Below, piece after piece: positions 35,952 through 43,996 of a stretch of DNA of 64,000 bases. Origin of the DNA: Nocardioidaceae bacterium SCSIO 66511. Its GTDB lineage: Bacteria > Actinomycetota > Actinomycetes > Propionibacteriales > Nocardioidaceae. The notes beneath the pieces are model-generated. The model was not told where the DNA came from, did not search any database, and worked only from the letters and a program-made list of their open reading frames with translations. The DNA is taken from assembly GCA_023100825.1 (NCBI GenBank), contig CP095846.1, forward strand, positions 4,092,001 to 4,156,000. The letters run 5' to 3'. How positions within the stretch are numbered: the stretch's first letter is position 1; every line of letters begins with the position of its first letter. Both the position numbers and the translations under genes were made by a program.

Positions 35952-38252
35952 TCAGCGGCGAACGACCCGGATCGTGAACTTCTTGCTCGCCTTGGCAGAG
36001 ACCTTGCTGCCGAGGTAACGCGCAGTCAGCTTGTGCTTGCCGCGCTTGAGCTTGTTGAGCTTGATCGTGACCTTGCCATTCTGGAGCTTCTTCTGCCCCA
36101 GAATGCGCTTGGCCCTGATCTGGACCTGCCCGGCCGCCGGCTTGCCGCCGGACATGACGCGCACGGTCACGCGAGCATGCTTCGTCGGGGTGATCTTCTT
36201 CGGCTTCACCTGCACGCCGGTCACCCGCGAGTCGAGCTTGCTCACCTTGACCACGACATAGCCGGTGTCCGACTCGCCGTACGGATCGGTCACCGTGTAG
36301 GGGACCCGATCCTTGCCGGCGAACTTCTCGTGCGGCGTGTACTTGAAGCGGTAGTCGCCCACCATCTCCACCTTGCCGTGAAGCGGGCGTTTGGCGTCGT
36401 ACGTGACGGGGTTGCCGTCGCGGTCGACCTTCGCATCGAACTTGTAGACCTTCGACTTACCCGCCTTCAGCGCCAACGACCCCCGAGTCGCCGTTGGTGC
36501 ACGGTTGACGAAGTCGTACGTCGTGCCGTCCCAGTCAATGGAAGAGACCGTCGTCGAGCGATCGGTGTCGGTGAACACGCCAAACGCCATCATGTGCGGC
36601 TGATCCTGGCTCTGGACTGCATCGACGAGGTCGCCCAGCGGCATCGCTGTGTTTGCGGGAACGTCATCGAAAGCGCGGCTCGACATCCACTGGTCGTCGA
36701 GCGAGATCGCGTTCTCGCCCTCCGTCGCAGGAACGGCCGGACGCAGCGTCGTGAATCCGCCTTCGGCCCAACCGATCGCCAGCTGGAACCAGGCGTCGCC
36801 ACTCTCGACGGTGTACGAAGCTTCGGTCAGCGCCCGCTCGATGCCGGCCTGCGGCTGATCGTCCTCGTCGTACCCCTTGGTCACCTGTGACTTGCCGGTC
36901 AGCGCGAGCCCGTCGTTGGTGATCTCGTAGCTATCCTCGGCGCCCTCGACACCCTGGTGCCACTGCGCGTACGTGTCGTCGGACTCAGCGGGAGCGATGT
37001 CCTTGAAGAACACCTTTTGCTTGCCCGTGGTCCGCTCGTCGGTGAACGTGTACTTGGTGTGGTTCCAGGTGACGTCCTTGACGGTCGCGCTGCCGCCGGT
37101 GTCGGAGAAGACACCGAACGCAAGCACCTTGTATGCGGTCATCTCGTCGATGAGGTCGCGTAGCGGAGTCGCGGTGCCCGCCGGGATCGACCCGAGCGCC
37201 CGACTGCTCACCCACTGGTCGTCGAGGCTGATCTGCTGGGTGCTGCCCGTCTCGGCCGGCTGCGCCGGACGCAGCGTGGTGAACGCGGTGCTGGTCTGAC
37301 CAGGTGCGGTGAAGAACAACGGAACCTGGAACCACGCGTTGCCCTCCTCGACGGTGTACGAAGCACCCTCCAGCGCGCTGGGCAGATGCACGTTCCGGGA
37401 GTCGACGTTCATCGAGTTGTCGTCGTACCCCTTGATGACCTGGGAGTTGCCGGTCAGCTCGAGGCCGTTCGTCGTGACGTCGTGCGTACCGCCCTTATCC
37501 GACCCCTGGTGCCAGCCCGCGTACGGCGACTCGTTCCAGCCGATCTCGCGGTCGGCGACGGACTCATCGCCGGCAGCCGGTGCCTTGAACGTGTACGTGG
37601 TGTCGCGCCAGTTGATCGACTTCACGAGCGTCTCGCGGCCGGTGTCGGTGAAGACACCGAACGCGATCGTCTTGCGGCTATTGCCGATCGCAGTAACGAG
37701 CTCATCGAGCGGGGCGGGTTGACCTTTGCCGTGGTCGTCGTCGATCGCCGCGCTCGTGGTCCAAGTCTCGTCGAGGTCGATCTCGTTCGTGCCGGTGGTC
37801 GCGGGGGCCGCCGGTCGAAGCGTGGTGAACACCGGATTGTCGATATCGTCGTCGGTGTTGTCGAAGAACAACGCCACCTGGAACCACGCGTCGCCGCTGA
37901 CCAGCTCGTACGACGCTCCATCCAGGGTCTCGTCCAGTTCGGGGACGTTGGTGTCACCCTCGCTGAGGTCATTGTCGTTGTCGTCGTAACCCTTGATGAC
38001 CTGGGACTTGCCGGTCATCATCAGCCCCTCGTCGGTCAACCCGAACGAGTACGGCGAGTTCGGATTGCCCTGGTGCCACTGGGCGTACGTGTCCGCTGTC
38101 TCGTTCGGCGCGATATCGCTGACGATCTCCTCCGCCGGTTCGGCTTGAGCCGGCGTGCCCGCCAGCAGCAGCGTCGACGCAACCATCGTCGCCGCGCACC
38201 CTGTGCCGATGGCGCCGCGCAGGCGCCGCCGGTGATGGTTTGTGTACGTCAA
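35952..38252 (-). CDS. Large secreted protein with three internal repeats
   Basis: 766 aa if it starts at the TTG at 38252, preceded by GAGGGAGGG; a longer reading from 38324 gives 790 aa. A basic, then hydrophobic, signal peptide ends 'LLLAGTPAQA'. Three units of about 175-185 residues follow, each with 'YAQWHQG' or 'YAGWHQG', 'LTGKSQVIKGYDD', 'SGDAWFQVALFF', 'FTTLRPA.PA..G', 'SLDDQW.SSRA' and 'AFGVFTDT'. Then comes a cadherin/Ig-like domain ('DPYGESDTGYVVVKV') and a final Lys-rich Ig-like domain. No sorting motif is present, so it is released or non-covalently held. Function unknown. Confidence 0.75.
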   Translation of the reverse strand: MTYTNHHRRRLRGAIGTGCAATMVASTLLLAGTPAQAEPAEEIVSDIAPNETADTYAQWHQGNPNSPYSFGLTDEGLMMTGKSQVIKGYDDNDNDLSEGDTNVPELDETLDGASYELVSGDAWFQVALFFDNTDDDIDNPVFTTLRPAAPATTGTNEIDLDETWTTSAAIDDDHGKGQPAPLDELVTAIGNSRKTIAFGVFTDTGRETLVKSINWRDTTYTFKAPAAGDESVADREIGWNESPYAGWHQGSDKGGTHDVTTNGLELTGNSQVIKGYDDNSMNVDSRNVHLPSALEGASYTVEEGNAWFQVPLFFTAPGQTSTAFTTLRPAQPAETGSTQQISLDDQWVSSRALGSIPAGTATPLRDLIDEMTAYKVLAFGVFSDTGGSATVKDVTWNHTKYTFTDERTTGKQKVFFKDIAPAESDDTYAQWHQGVEGAEDSYEITNDGLALTGKSQVTKGYDEDDQPQAGIERALTEASYTVESGDAWFQLAIGWAEGGFTTLRPAVPATEGENAISLDDQWMSSRAFDDVPANTAMPLGDLVDAVQSQDQPHMMAFGVFTDTDRSTTVSSIDWDGTTYDFVNRAPTATRGSLALKAGKSKVYKFDAKVDRDGNPVTYDAKRPLHGKVEMVGDYRFKYTPHEKFAGKDRVPYTVTDPYGESDTGYVVVKVSKLDSRVTGVQVKPKKITPTKHARVTVRVMSGGKPAAGQVQIRAKRILGQKKLQNGKVTIKLNKLKRGKHKLTARYLGSKVSAKASKKFTIRVVRR

Positions 38253-38447
38253 AATGTCCCTCCCTCTTCGAGGGGCCCCGTTGCCCCGTCCTGCACCGCG
38301 ACACCCCATTGGGTAGCGGCGCAACTACGTTAAGTAGTTGCTCGGTAGTTGCGCAGGAAAACGAGGAAACTCGATGAGGATTCAACCGGTGCGCCGTTCC
38401 GGCACCGGTTCATACCCACCCGAGCCCGGAGGTGACGGGCACTCGAG

Positions 38448-39401
38448 TCAGCGCAGAGCGGGGCGTACGTGCAGGCCGACCTCGGGATCGACCAGCACCT
38501 CCTGCGCGGCGGCAACGCCGTCGGCGAGGAGGGTCGCATCGGTCGCGACATTGCGCTTGACGATGCCGAGTGCGATCGGTCCGAGCTCGTAGTGACGCGC
38601 CGCCGACCCGACGACACCGACCGTGCGGTCGTCGAGGGTCAGCGCGCTGCCGTGCGCGGGCAGGTGCTCGGCGGCCCCGTCGAGGTGCAGCAGGGTCAGC
38701 CGCCGCGGCGGACGGCCGAGCGTGTGTACGCGCGCCACCGTCTCCTGACCGCGGTAGCAGCCCTTGTCGAGGTGCACGGCGCTCTCCCGATCGGGAGTCG
38801 AGAGCCAGCCGAGCTCGTTCGGGATCGCCCGCTCGTCGGTGTCGAGTCCGAGCCGCGGTAGCCCGGCCGCGATCCGGCTTGCCTCCCACGCCCATACGCC
38901 TACCGGAGCGCCCGCTGCGTCGGCGTACGTCTCCAGCCGGCTCCGCTCGATCACCTCGTACGTGAGGCCGGGCTTGCCGACAACCGCCCAGGAGTCGGTC
39001 ACGTCGGTGACCTCGACGCGCATCATGAACCGCATCGAGTCGAGCCAGCCGCGCAATGCGTCGCCGTAGCCCGGCTCGGTGTGCGCCCAGAACGTCTCAC
39101 CGTCGTCGACACCGACGAACCCGTGCTCGACCCGGCCCTGCGGGCTGAGCAGCAATGCCTGTACGTGATGGCCGGGCTCGAGATTCTCGAAAGCCTGCGT
39201 GGTCAGCGAGTGCAGCCAGCCGAGCCGGTCGGGGCCGGAGATCGTGAGCACATCGCGGTGCGACAGGTCGACGAACCCGTCGCCATCCTCGAATCGCCGT
39301 TGTTCGCGGGTGTTCGAGCCATAATGTGCGGCAACGCCCTCGTCGGGCGGATCGGCCTCGACGGCGCCGTCGAACTTCAGCAGCGGGCTCGGATTCACCA
39401 T
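38448..39401 (-). CDS. ygfZ: YgfZ/GcvT-like folate-binding Fe-S repair protein
   Basis: 317 aa from the ATG at 39401, preceded by GGAGG. It carries the YgfZ signature KGCYRGQE (213-220) with Cys215, then 'TVARVHTLGRPPRRLTLLHL'. The fold is that of the glycine cleavage T protein. YgfZ proteins use tetrahydrofolate and help maintain certain Fe-S enzymes. It is the third gene of a run on the minus strand after the nitrobindin-like gene. Confidence 0.9.
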   Translation of the reverse strand: MVNPSPLLKFDGAVEADPPDEGVAAHYGSNTREQRRFEDGDGFVDLSHRDVLTISGPDRLGWLHSLTTQAFENLEPGHHVQALLLSPQGRVEHGFVGVDDGETFWAHTEPGYGDALRGWLDSMRFMMRVEVTDVTDSWAVVGKPGLTYEVIERSRLETYADAAGAPVGVWAWEASRIAAGLPRLGLDTDERAIPNELGWLSTPDRESAVHLDKGCYRGQETVARVHTLGRPPRRLTLLHLDGAAEHLPAHGSALTLDDRTVGVVGSAARHYELGPIALGIVKRNVATDATLLADGVAAAQEVLVDPEVGLHVRPALR

Positions 39402-39444
39402 GCCTCCAGTGTAGGAGCGCGTCGTACGCACCGACTGTGCCGTC

Positions 39445-39939
39445 TCACACCCGCTTGAGCTGCCCCCACGTGTGGGACTGCATCGGGTTGCCGTCGTAGG
39501 CCATGTCGTACGCGTACATCAGGTCGCCGTCGACGAGGCCGTACATCCGCTGCGCCGCGGTGAGCTCGGTCGCCGAGGTCGTTCGCGCAATCAGGTCGGT
39601 GCTCATGGTCAGGCGCGGCCCTTCGATCGTGCCGTACCAGATCTCCGCGTACCCGGTGGGATGCGCCAGCACCATCTCGGCGTCACCCTCGCCGCCGGGG
39701 CGGATGAACCCGGTCTCGATCGGCCCCGGGCCGGTACGTTCGCCGTCGTCGTCGGTCAGCCACGACTGGCTGAAGTAGTGCAGGAACGGCCGGGTGTCGT
39801 GCGCGAACACCACGTCTTGTTCGAAGGTGAACGGGTCCATACCCGGGTACTCACCGCGGCCATTGCCGTGCCACGGACCGAGCAGCCACGCGTACGCCAT
39901 CAGATCGGGATGCAGGTCCTGCGGGATTTCGAACGCCAT
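39445..39939 (-). CDS. Nitrobindin-like heme-binding beta-barrel protein
   Basis: 164 aa. The motif G21-P-W23-H-G25-N-G27 fits GxWxGxG of nitrobindins, and H156 in 'SHTWGQLKRV' matches the proximal heme-iron His near the C-terminus of the M. tuberculosis protein Rv2717c. The ATG at 39939 was chosen over an upstream in-frame start because it gives the usual short N-terminus. Nitrobindins bind ferric heme, bind NO and isomerise peroxynitrite to nitrate. It is 44 bases upstream of ygfZ. Confidence 0.82.
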   Translation of the reverse strand: MAFEIPQDLHPDLMAYAWLLGPWHGNGRGEYPGMDPFTFEQDVVFAHDTRPFLHYFSQSWLTDDDGERTGPGPIETGFIRPGGEGDAEMVLAHPTGYAEIWYGTIEGPRLTMSTDLIARTTSATELTAAQRMYGLVDGDLMYAYDMAYDGNPMQSHTWGQLKRV

Positions 39940-40033
39940 GGTGGGCCAGCCTAATAGCGAGCGGCCCCGCGCGTACCGTCGGCGCATGGGGCCTGCTCAG
40001 GCACTCGTGGACTGACCTCGGCACAATATGCTC

Positions 40034-40459
40034 ATGCGAGCCGTCGTACAGCGGGTGACCCGCGCCAGCGTGACCGTCGACAACGAGGTCGTCGGCGCCA
40101 TCGACGAGCCTGGCCTACTCGTACTTCTCGGCGTCACCCACGATGACGGGCGCGAGCAGGTCGAGCGGCTCGCAGCCAAGGTATGGAGCCTGCGGATCAT
40201 GCGCGACGAGCGGTCGGCGTCCGATCTCGGAGCACCGATCCTCGTCGTGAGCCAGTTCACGTTGTACGGCGACGCGCGGAAGGGGCGCCGCCCGACCTGG
40301 AACGCCGCGGCACCCGGCGAGGTGTCCGAACCCCTGTACGAAGCGTTCTGCGAACAACTACGTTCGCTCGGCGCTAAGGTGCAGTCGGGAACCTTCGGGG
40401 CGCTGATGGCCGTTGAACTCGTGAACGACGGGCCGACCACCTTGATCCTCGACGCGTGA
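40034..40459 (+). CDS. dtd: D-aminoacyl-tRNA deacylase
   Basis: 141 aa. The ATG at 40034 gives the family start '[16 protein letters not shown]'; an ATG six bases upstream is also in frame. The catalytic region '[15 protein letters not shown]' and the C-terminal '[17 protein letters not shown]' are diagnostic for Dtd. It hydrolyses D-amino acids and glycine mischarged on tRNA. The sequence GGCACAAT lies eight bases before the start; the same octamer precedes the next gene. Confidence 0.93.
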   Translation: MRAVVQRVTRASVTVDNEVVGAIDEPGLLVLLGVTHDDGREQVERLAAKVWSLRIMRDERSASDLGAPILVVSQFTLYGDARKGRRPTWNAAAPGEVSEPLYEAFCEQLRSLGAKVQSGTFGALMAVELVNDGPTTLILDA

Positions 40460-40571
40460 CCACGAACCGGGCTCGCGGTCGAAGCATTTGGCTTGACCCG
40501 GCACAATGGTGTGCGGCCATAGGCGGTGCCACGGACTGCCCGGCGCCCGTACCCCGGACGAGCAGGAGCAC

Positions 40572-41657
40572 ATGAGCAGCCCACCAACGGCAGGGCCTGA
40601 CACGGAGTCGCCCGACGACGCCGCGTCTGCGCCTGCCCAGGGCCGGCATCGTGCAGAGAAGACCAAAGGCTGGATGCGACGCCACAAGGTGATCTCGTCG
40701 CTGATCATCCTGGTGCTCGTACTGATCCTCGCCGTCGGCGGCTACGCCCTCTGGCTGTACCTCCAGCTCGGCAACATCGACCGCTTCGACGGTCTCGACG
40801 CCTCCGGCCGCCCCGACCCCGCCCCAGGCGAGGCGCTGAACATCCTCCTCCTCGGCGAGGACGGCGACGGCGACACGCAGCGCGCAGACACGATAATCCT
40901 GGCGCACATCGCCGAGGACCGCGAGAACGCCTACTTGGTCTCGATCCCGCGTGACAGTTACGTCGAGATCTACGACGAGCACAACGAGCCGCAGGGCATG
41001 AACAAGATCAACTCCGCGTACTCGTACTACAAGGAGGCCGGCGCCCAGGCGACCGTCGAGCAGCTCACCGACATTCGCATCGACCACGTCGCGAAGATGA
41101 ACTGGGAGGGCTTCAAAGACCTCTCGACGGCGCTCGACGGGGTCCGGGTCTATGTTCCCGAGACGGTCTACGACTCCTCCCAGGAGATTCCTTGGACGAA
41201 GGGGTGGCACAACGTCGAGGGAAAAAAGGCACTGCAATACGTGCGCACCCGCCACGGCCTGGCCAACGGCGACTTCGACCGCATCGCGCGGCAGCAGAAC
41301 TTCATGCGCTCGCTGATGAACAAGCTGATCAACGAAGGTCTGACCAGCCCGACGAAGCTGCCGGGCGTACTCAAAGCGATCACCAAGAACCTCGACGTGG
41401 ACGACGGCTGGGAAACCGGCGATATTCGCGACCTCGCGTTCAACATGCGCGGCCTGAACAGCGACAACGTCCAGTTCCTCACCGCCCCGATGTCCGGCTA
41501 CGACAACGACACCCCGGTAGGCAGCGTCGTGCTACTCGATAAGCGCAAGTGCCGGCAGCTGTGGGGCGCGGTCCGCGGCGACGGCAAGCTGACCGTCGAG
41601 GAGTACGCCAAGAAGTACAAGAAGGATGCCCTGTCCGACCCGAAGGACGTCAACTAG
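40572..41657 (+). CDS. LytR-CpsA-Psr (LCP) family phosphotransferase
   Basis: 361 aa from the ATG at 40572. A short cytoplasmic head, one membrane helix (about 41-62) and an extracellular LCP domain: 'LNILLLGEDGDGDTQRADTI', 'VSIPRDSYVEIYDEHN', 'MNKINSAYSYYKEAGA' and 'YVRTRHGLANGDFDRIARQQ'. LCP proteins attach lipid-linked glycopolymers to peptidoglycan; the Arg and Asp in these motifs bind the pyrophosphate. The C-terminus overlaps the convergent gene by eight bases. Confidence 0.92.
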   Translation: MSSPPTAGPDTESPDDAASAPAQGRHRAEKTKGWMRRHKVISSLIILVLVLILAVGGYALWLYLQLGNIDRFDGLDASGRPDPAPGEALNILLLGEDGDGDTQRADTIILAHIAEDRENAYLVSIPRDSYVEIYDEHNEPQGMNKINSAYSYYKEAGAQATVEQLTDIRIDHVAKMNWEGFKDLSTALDGVRVYVPETVYDSSQEIPWTKGWHNVEGKKALQYVRTRHGLANGDFDRIARQQNFMRSLMNKLINEGLTSPTKLPGVLKAITKNLDVDDGWETGDIRDLAFNMRGLNSDNVQFLTAPMSGYDNDTPVGSVVLLDKRKCRQLWGAVRGDGKLTVEEYAKKYKKDALSDPKDVN

Positions 41658-42270
41658 CCTCGACGACGTCGATGTCGCGGACCCGGCGCTTACCCTTCAC
41701 TCGATCGAACGCCACCTTGAGTCGACCGTCGAAGCAGCCGCTCCAGTAGCGTGAGGTGGGCGACGACCCGGCCCCGCCGCCCCCGAGCGCCTTCTTGACC
41801 TTACGGAAGGTCATGTACGGGCGCAGTTTGCGCTTGATCGTCCGCTTCGAGATGCAGCCGCGCGTACCTTCAGCCTCAGCCCGGCTCGCATCGCTGCGGA
41901 ATGCCGACTTCGCGGGCGGTGCCTCGATCTCGAAGACGCGCAGCTTGCCCTTCTTCTTCACCACGTACGCGGACAGGTCATACGAGCTGAAGCAGACATC
42001 CCAGACCCGGTAGGTGCCGGCCCAGTAGGTGCCCTTCTTGCCCAGGATCCGGTTGAGCCGCTTGACGCTGACGAAAACCCGCGCGCGCCGGACCTTCTTC
42101 TTTCCGATGCACTTACGTGCTCCTTGGTCACTCACGCTCGCCGCTGCGGACGGGCTTGCCGCCTGCTCGGGCTGGTGAGCCATTGAGCTCGGTTCGGCGG
42201 CCGACACACTTCCGCCGATCGTCATGACCAAACCGGTCGCCAATGCGACGGCGGTGCGAGTTATGCGCAT
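41650..42270 (-). CDS. Secreted protein with two BLIP/SmpA-like repeats
   Basis: 206 aa with a signal peptide (1-25, ending 'GSVSAAEP'). Two homologous units follow. Unit one: C54-IGKKKVRRARVFVSV, W90-D-V-C93-F, 'KKKGKLRVFEIEA'. Unit two: C139-ISKRTIKRKLRPYMTF, W176-SGC179-F, 'RVKGKRRVRDIDV'. Each has one Cys pair 39-40 residues apart. Size, duplication and disulfide pattern resemble the beta-lactamase inhibitory protein (BLIP) fold, but sequence identity is not obvious. No beta-lactamase gene is nearby. Role unknown. Confidence 0.7.
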   Translation of the reverse strand: MRITRTAVALATGLVMTIGGSVSAAEPSSMAHQPEQAASPSAAASVSDQGARKCIGKKKVRRARVFVSVKRLNRILGKKGTYWAGTYRVWDVCFSSYDLSAYVVKKKGKLRVFEIEAPPAKSAFRSDASRAEAEGTRGCISKRTIKRKLRPYMTFRKVKKALGGGGAGSSPTSRYWSGCFDGRLKVAFDRVKGKRRVRDIDVVEAS

Positions 42271-42336
42271 CAGATTCTCCTCGCGTACGGAACGTCTGGC
42301 GGCCCAGTATGCACACGCACCGGCTCAGGCACGCAG

Positions 42337-42376
42337 AACGCCCGCCGCCTCGCGCGTGGCGAGAGCGGCGGGCGTT
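42337..42376. terminator. Compound terminator hairpin
   Basis: AACGCCCGCCGC (42337-42348) pairs with 42365-42376; inside, CTCGC and GCGAG form a second stem. It lies 11 bases after the end of the sseC-like gene (stop at 42387, minus strand) and 67 bases before the BLIP-like gene's start. Confidence 0.75.
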
Positions 42377-42386
42377 GCGGTGTGGC

Positions 42387-42683
42387 TCAGACGGCGACAG
42401 TCACCTCAGCGACGTTGCCCTGCTGCGCAACGACCGTACGGTCGACCGGCTCGACCCGCGGCGCGAGCGTACGCAGCGTCCACTGCCCCGGTGCCGCGAA
42501 GAAGCGGAACTGGCCGGTCGCCGACGTCGGCACCTCTGCGGTGAACTCGCCGCTGGAGTCGAGCAGCCGGACGTACGCGTTGCCAACGGGTTCGTCACCG
42601 GAGACGACGATGCCCTGGATGACGCTCTGCTTGCTCAGGTCGATGCCGTCGAGCGACGGTCCACCCTTGGTTGCTCCGCACAT
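42387..42683 (-). CDS. sseC: SseC-like DUF1416 protein
   Basis: 98 aa beginning 'MCGATKGGPSLDGIDLSKQS', then a single beta-sandwich domain ('VIQGIVVSGDEPVGNAYVRL', 'GQFRFFAAPGQWTLRTLAP'). DUF1416 proteins are called SseC in mycobacteria, where sseC follows the CysA2/CysA3 sulfurtransferase, as it does here with an 11-base gap. The conserved Cys2 near the start may accept sulfur; this is inference. Confidence 0.88.
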   Translation of the reverse strand: MCGATKGGPSLDGIDLSKQSVIQGIVVSGDEPVGNAYVRLLDSSGEFTAEVPTSATGQFRFFAAPGQWTLRTLAPRVEPVDRTVVAQQGNVAEVTVAV

Positions 42684-42694
42684 CACGCCGCTCC

Positions 42695-43543
42695 TCAGGC
42701 CTCGCCGGGCTCGTCGCCGAGCGCGACCGGCACGCCGATGAGCGAGCCGTACTCGGTCCACGAACCGTCGTAGTTCTTCACGTTGGGCTGCTCGAGGATC
42801 TCCTTGAGCACGAACCACGTGTGCGAGCTCCGCTCCCCGATCCGGCAGTACGCGATGATGTCCTGGTCGAAGTCGACACCCGCAGTGGTGTAGATCTCGC
42901 GCAACTCGTCGTCGCTCTTGAACGTGCCGTCGTCGTTCGCGGCCTTGCTCCACGGGATGTTCGCGGCGGTCGGGATGTGACCGCCACGCTGCGCCGCCTC
43001 CTGCGGGAGATGGGCCGGGGCGAGCAGGCGACCGGCGAACTCATCGGGGCTGCGTACGTCGACCAGGCTGCGCTTGCCGATCGCGTCGACGACCTCATCG
43101 CGGAAGGCACGGATCGAGGAGTCCTGCTCCTGAGCGGTGTAGGTCGTTTTGGCGCGCTCGGGCACCTCGTCGACGAGCTCGCGGCTGTCGAGCTCCCACT
43201 TCTTGCGACCGCCGTCGAGCAGCTTCACGTCGTCGTGCCCGTAGAGCTTGAAATACCAGTACGCGTAGGCGGCGAACCAGTTGTTGTTACCGCCGTACAG
43301 CACCACCGTGTCGTCGTTGGCGATGCCGCGGTCGCTCAGCAACGCCTCGAACTGGGCCTTGTCGACGAAGTCGCGGCGTACTGGGTCCTGGAGGTCTTCC
43401 TTCCAGTCCAGTTTGATCGCGCCCCTGATGTGGCCCTTGTCGTACGCCGTGGTGTCTTCGTCGACCTCGATCAGCACGACCTTGTCGTCGTCGAGGTGTT
43501 CCTCGACCCAGTCGGACGTGACGAGCGCAGATGCTCGGCTCAT
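42695..43543 (-). CDS. Thiosulfate sulfurtransferase (tandem rhodanese, CysA2/SseA type)
   Basis: 282 aa with two rhodanese domains. The active-site loop is AYCRIGERSSHTWFVL with C233, the exact actinobacterial CysA2 signature. The first domain is catalytically inactive. It transfers sulfane sulfur from thiosulfate or similar donors to acceptors. It is preceded by a small cysteine-containing leader peptide gene and followed by sseC, so cysteine- or sulfur-dependent control is likely. ATG at 43543 with GGAGG just upstream. Confidence 0.95.
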   Translation of the reverse strand: MSRASALVTSDWVEEHLDDDKVVLIEVDEDTTAYDKGHIRGAIKLDWKEDLQDPVRRDFVDKAQFEALLSDRGIANDDTVVLYGGNNNWFAAYAYWYFKLYGHDDVKLLDGGRKKWELDSRELVDEVPERAKTTYTAQEQDSSIRAFRDEVVDAIGKRSLVDVRSPDEFAGRLLAPAHLPQEAAQRGGHIPTAANIPWSKAANDDGTFKSDDELREIYTTAGVDFDQDIIAYCRIGERSSHTWFVLKEILEQPNVKNYDGSWTEYGSLIGVPVALGDEPGEA

Positions 43544-43684
43544 AGGATTCCTCCAAGATTTCTCGCCCGCTCCTGGGGCATATCGATAGTGGTAGTCGCC
43601 GCCGCATCGACATCCGCGTACGCGAATGGACTCAAAGAGCGGGGCTGATGGCCGAGAACGGCCCAAAATGCAGGCGTCGCCTGC

Positions 43685-43765
43685 TCAGTGCATTCGACAC
43701 AGCGCCGAGCGCACGCGGCAGTGATCCACTGCGCGGCGCTTGGTCAGCAGCGTCGTGAACGGCAT
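43685..43765 (-). CDS. Cysteine-containing leader peptide
   Basis: A 26-aa open reading frame starting ATG at 43765, ending 141 bases before the sulfurtransferase start. The C-terminal half reads 'AVDHCRVRSALCRMH', matching the V/IDLxRVxSALCR pattern of actinobacterial putative leader peptides found upstream of sulfur genes. TATTGT six bases ahead of the ATG fits a -10 box of a leaderless transcript. Ribosome stalling at the two Cys codons, C16 and C23, when cysteine is low is the likely mode of control; this is inference. Confidence 0.7.
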   Translation of the reverse strand: MPFTTLLTKRRAVDHCRVRSALCRMH

Positions 43766-43862
43766 GTGCCCACAATACGTTTCGATCGCGACCGCCGAAG
43801 CGGTGTCTCACATCACGGACGCGCGTCTCTCATCGTGGCGCGTGTTCGACCTTGCCCCGCGA

Positions 43863-43946
43863 AATACCACGGGCCCATAGGAATCCCCGCCGCTACCCAG
43901 CAAGTTTGGTGGTGAGTGGCGCGGTTTGCTATGGGCCCGTGGTATT
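43863..43946. repeat. 18-bp perfect inverted repeat with 48-bp centre
   Basis: Arms AATACCACGGGCCCATAG (43863-43880) and the exact reverse complement (43929-43946) enclose 48 bases. It lies between the leader peptide promoter and the end of the membrane protein gene at 43997, both on the minus strand, so it could terminate that transcript. It is longer than a normal terminator and could be a REP- or MITE-like element. The rest of 43766-43996 shows no gene. Confidence 0.7.
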
Positions 43947-43996
43947 CCACGCGCCGTACGTAACCACCTGATCGGGGCAAGGTACGCGGATTCGAG

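Noticed and set aside
43688-43915. 75-codon plus-strand frame upstream of the sulfurtransferase
   Set aside because: It is antisense to the leader peptide and runs through the inverted repeat; it has no ribosome site or family pattern.
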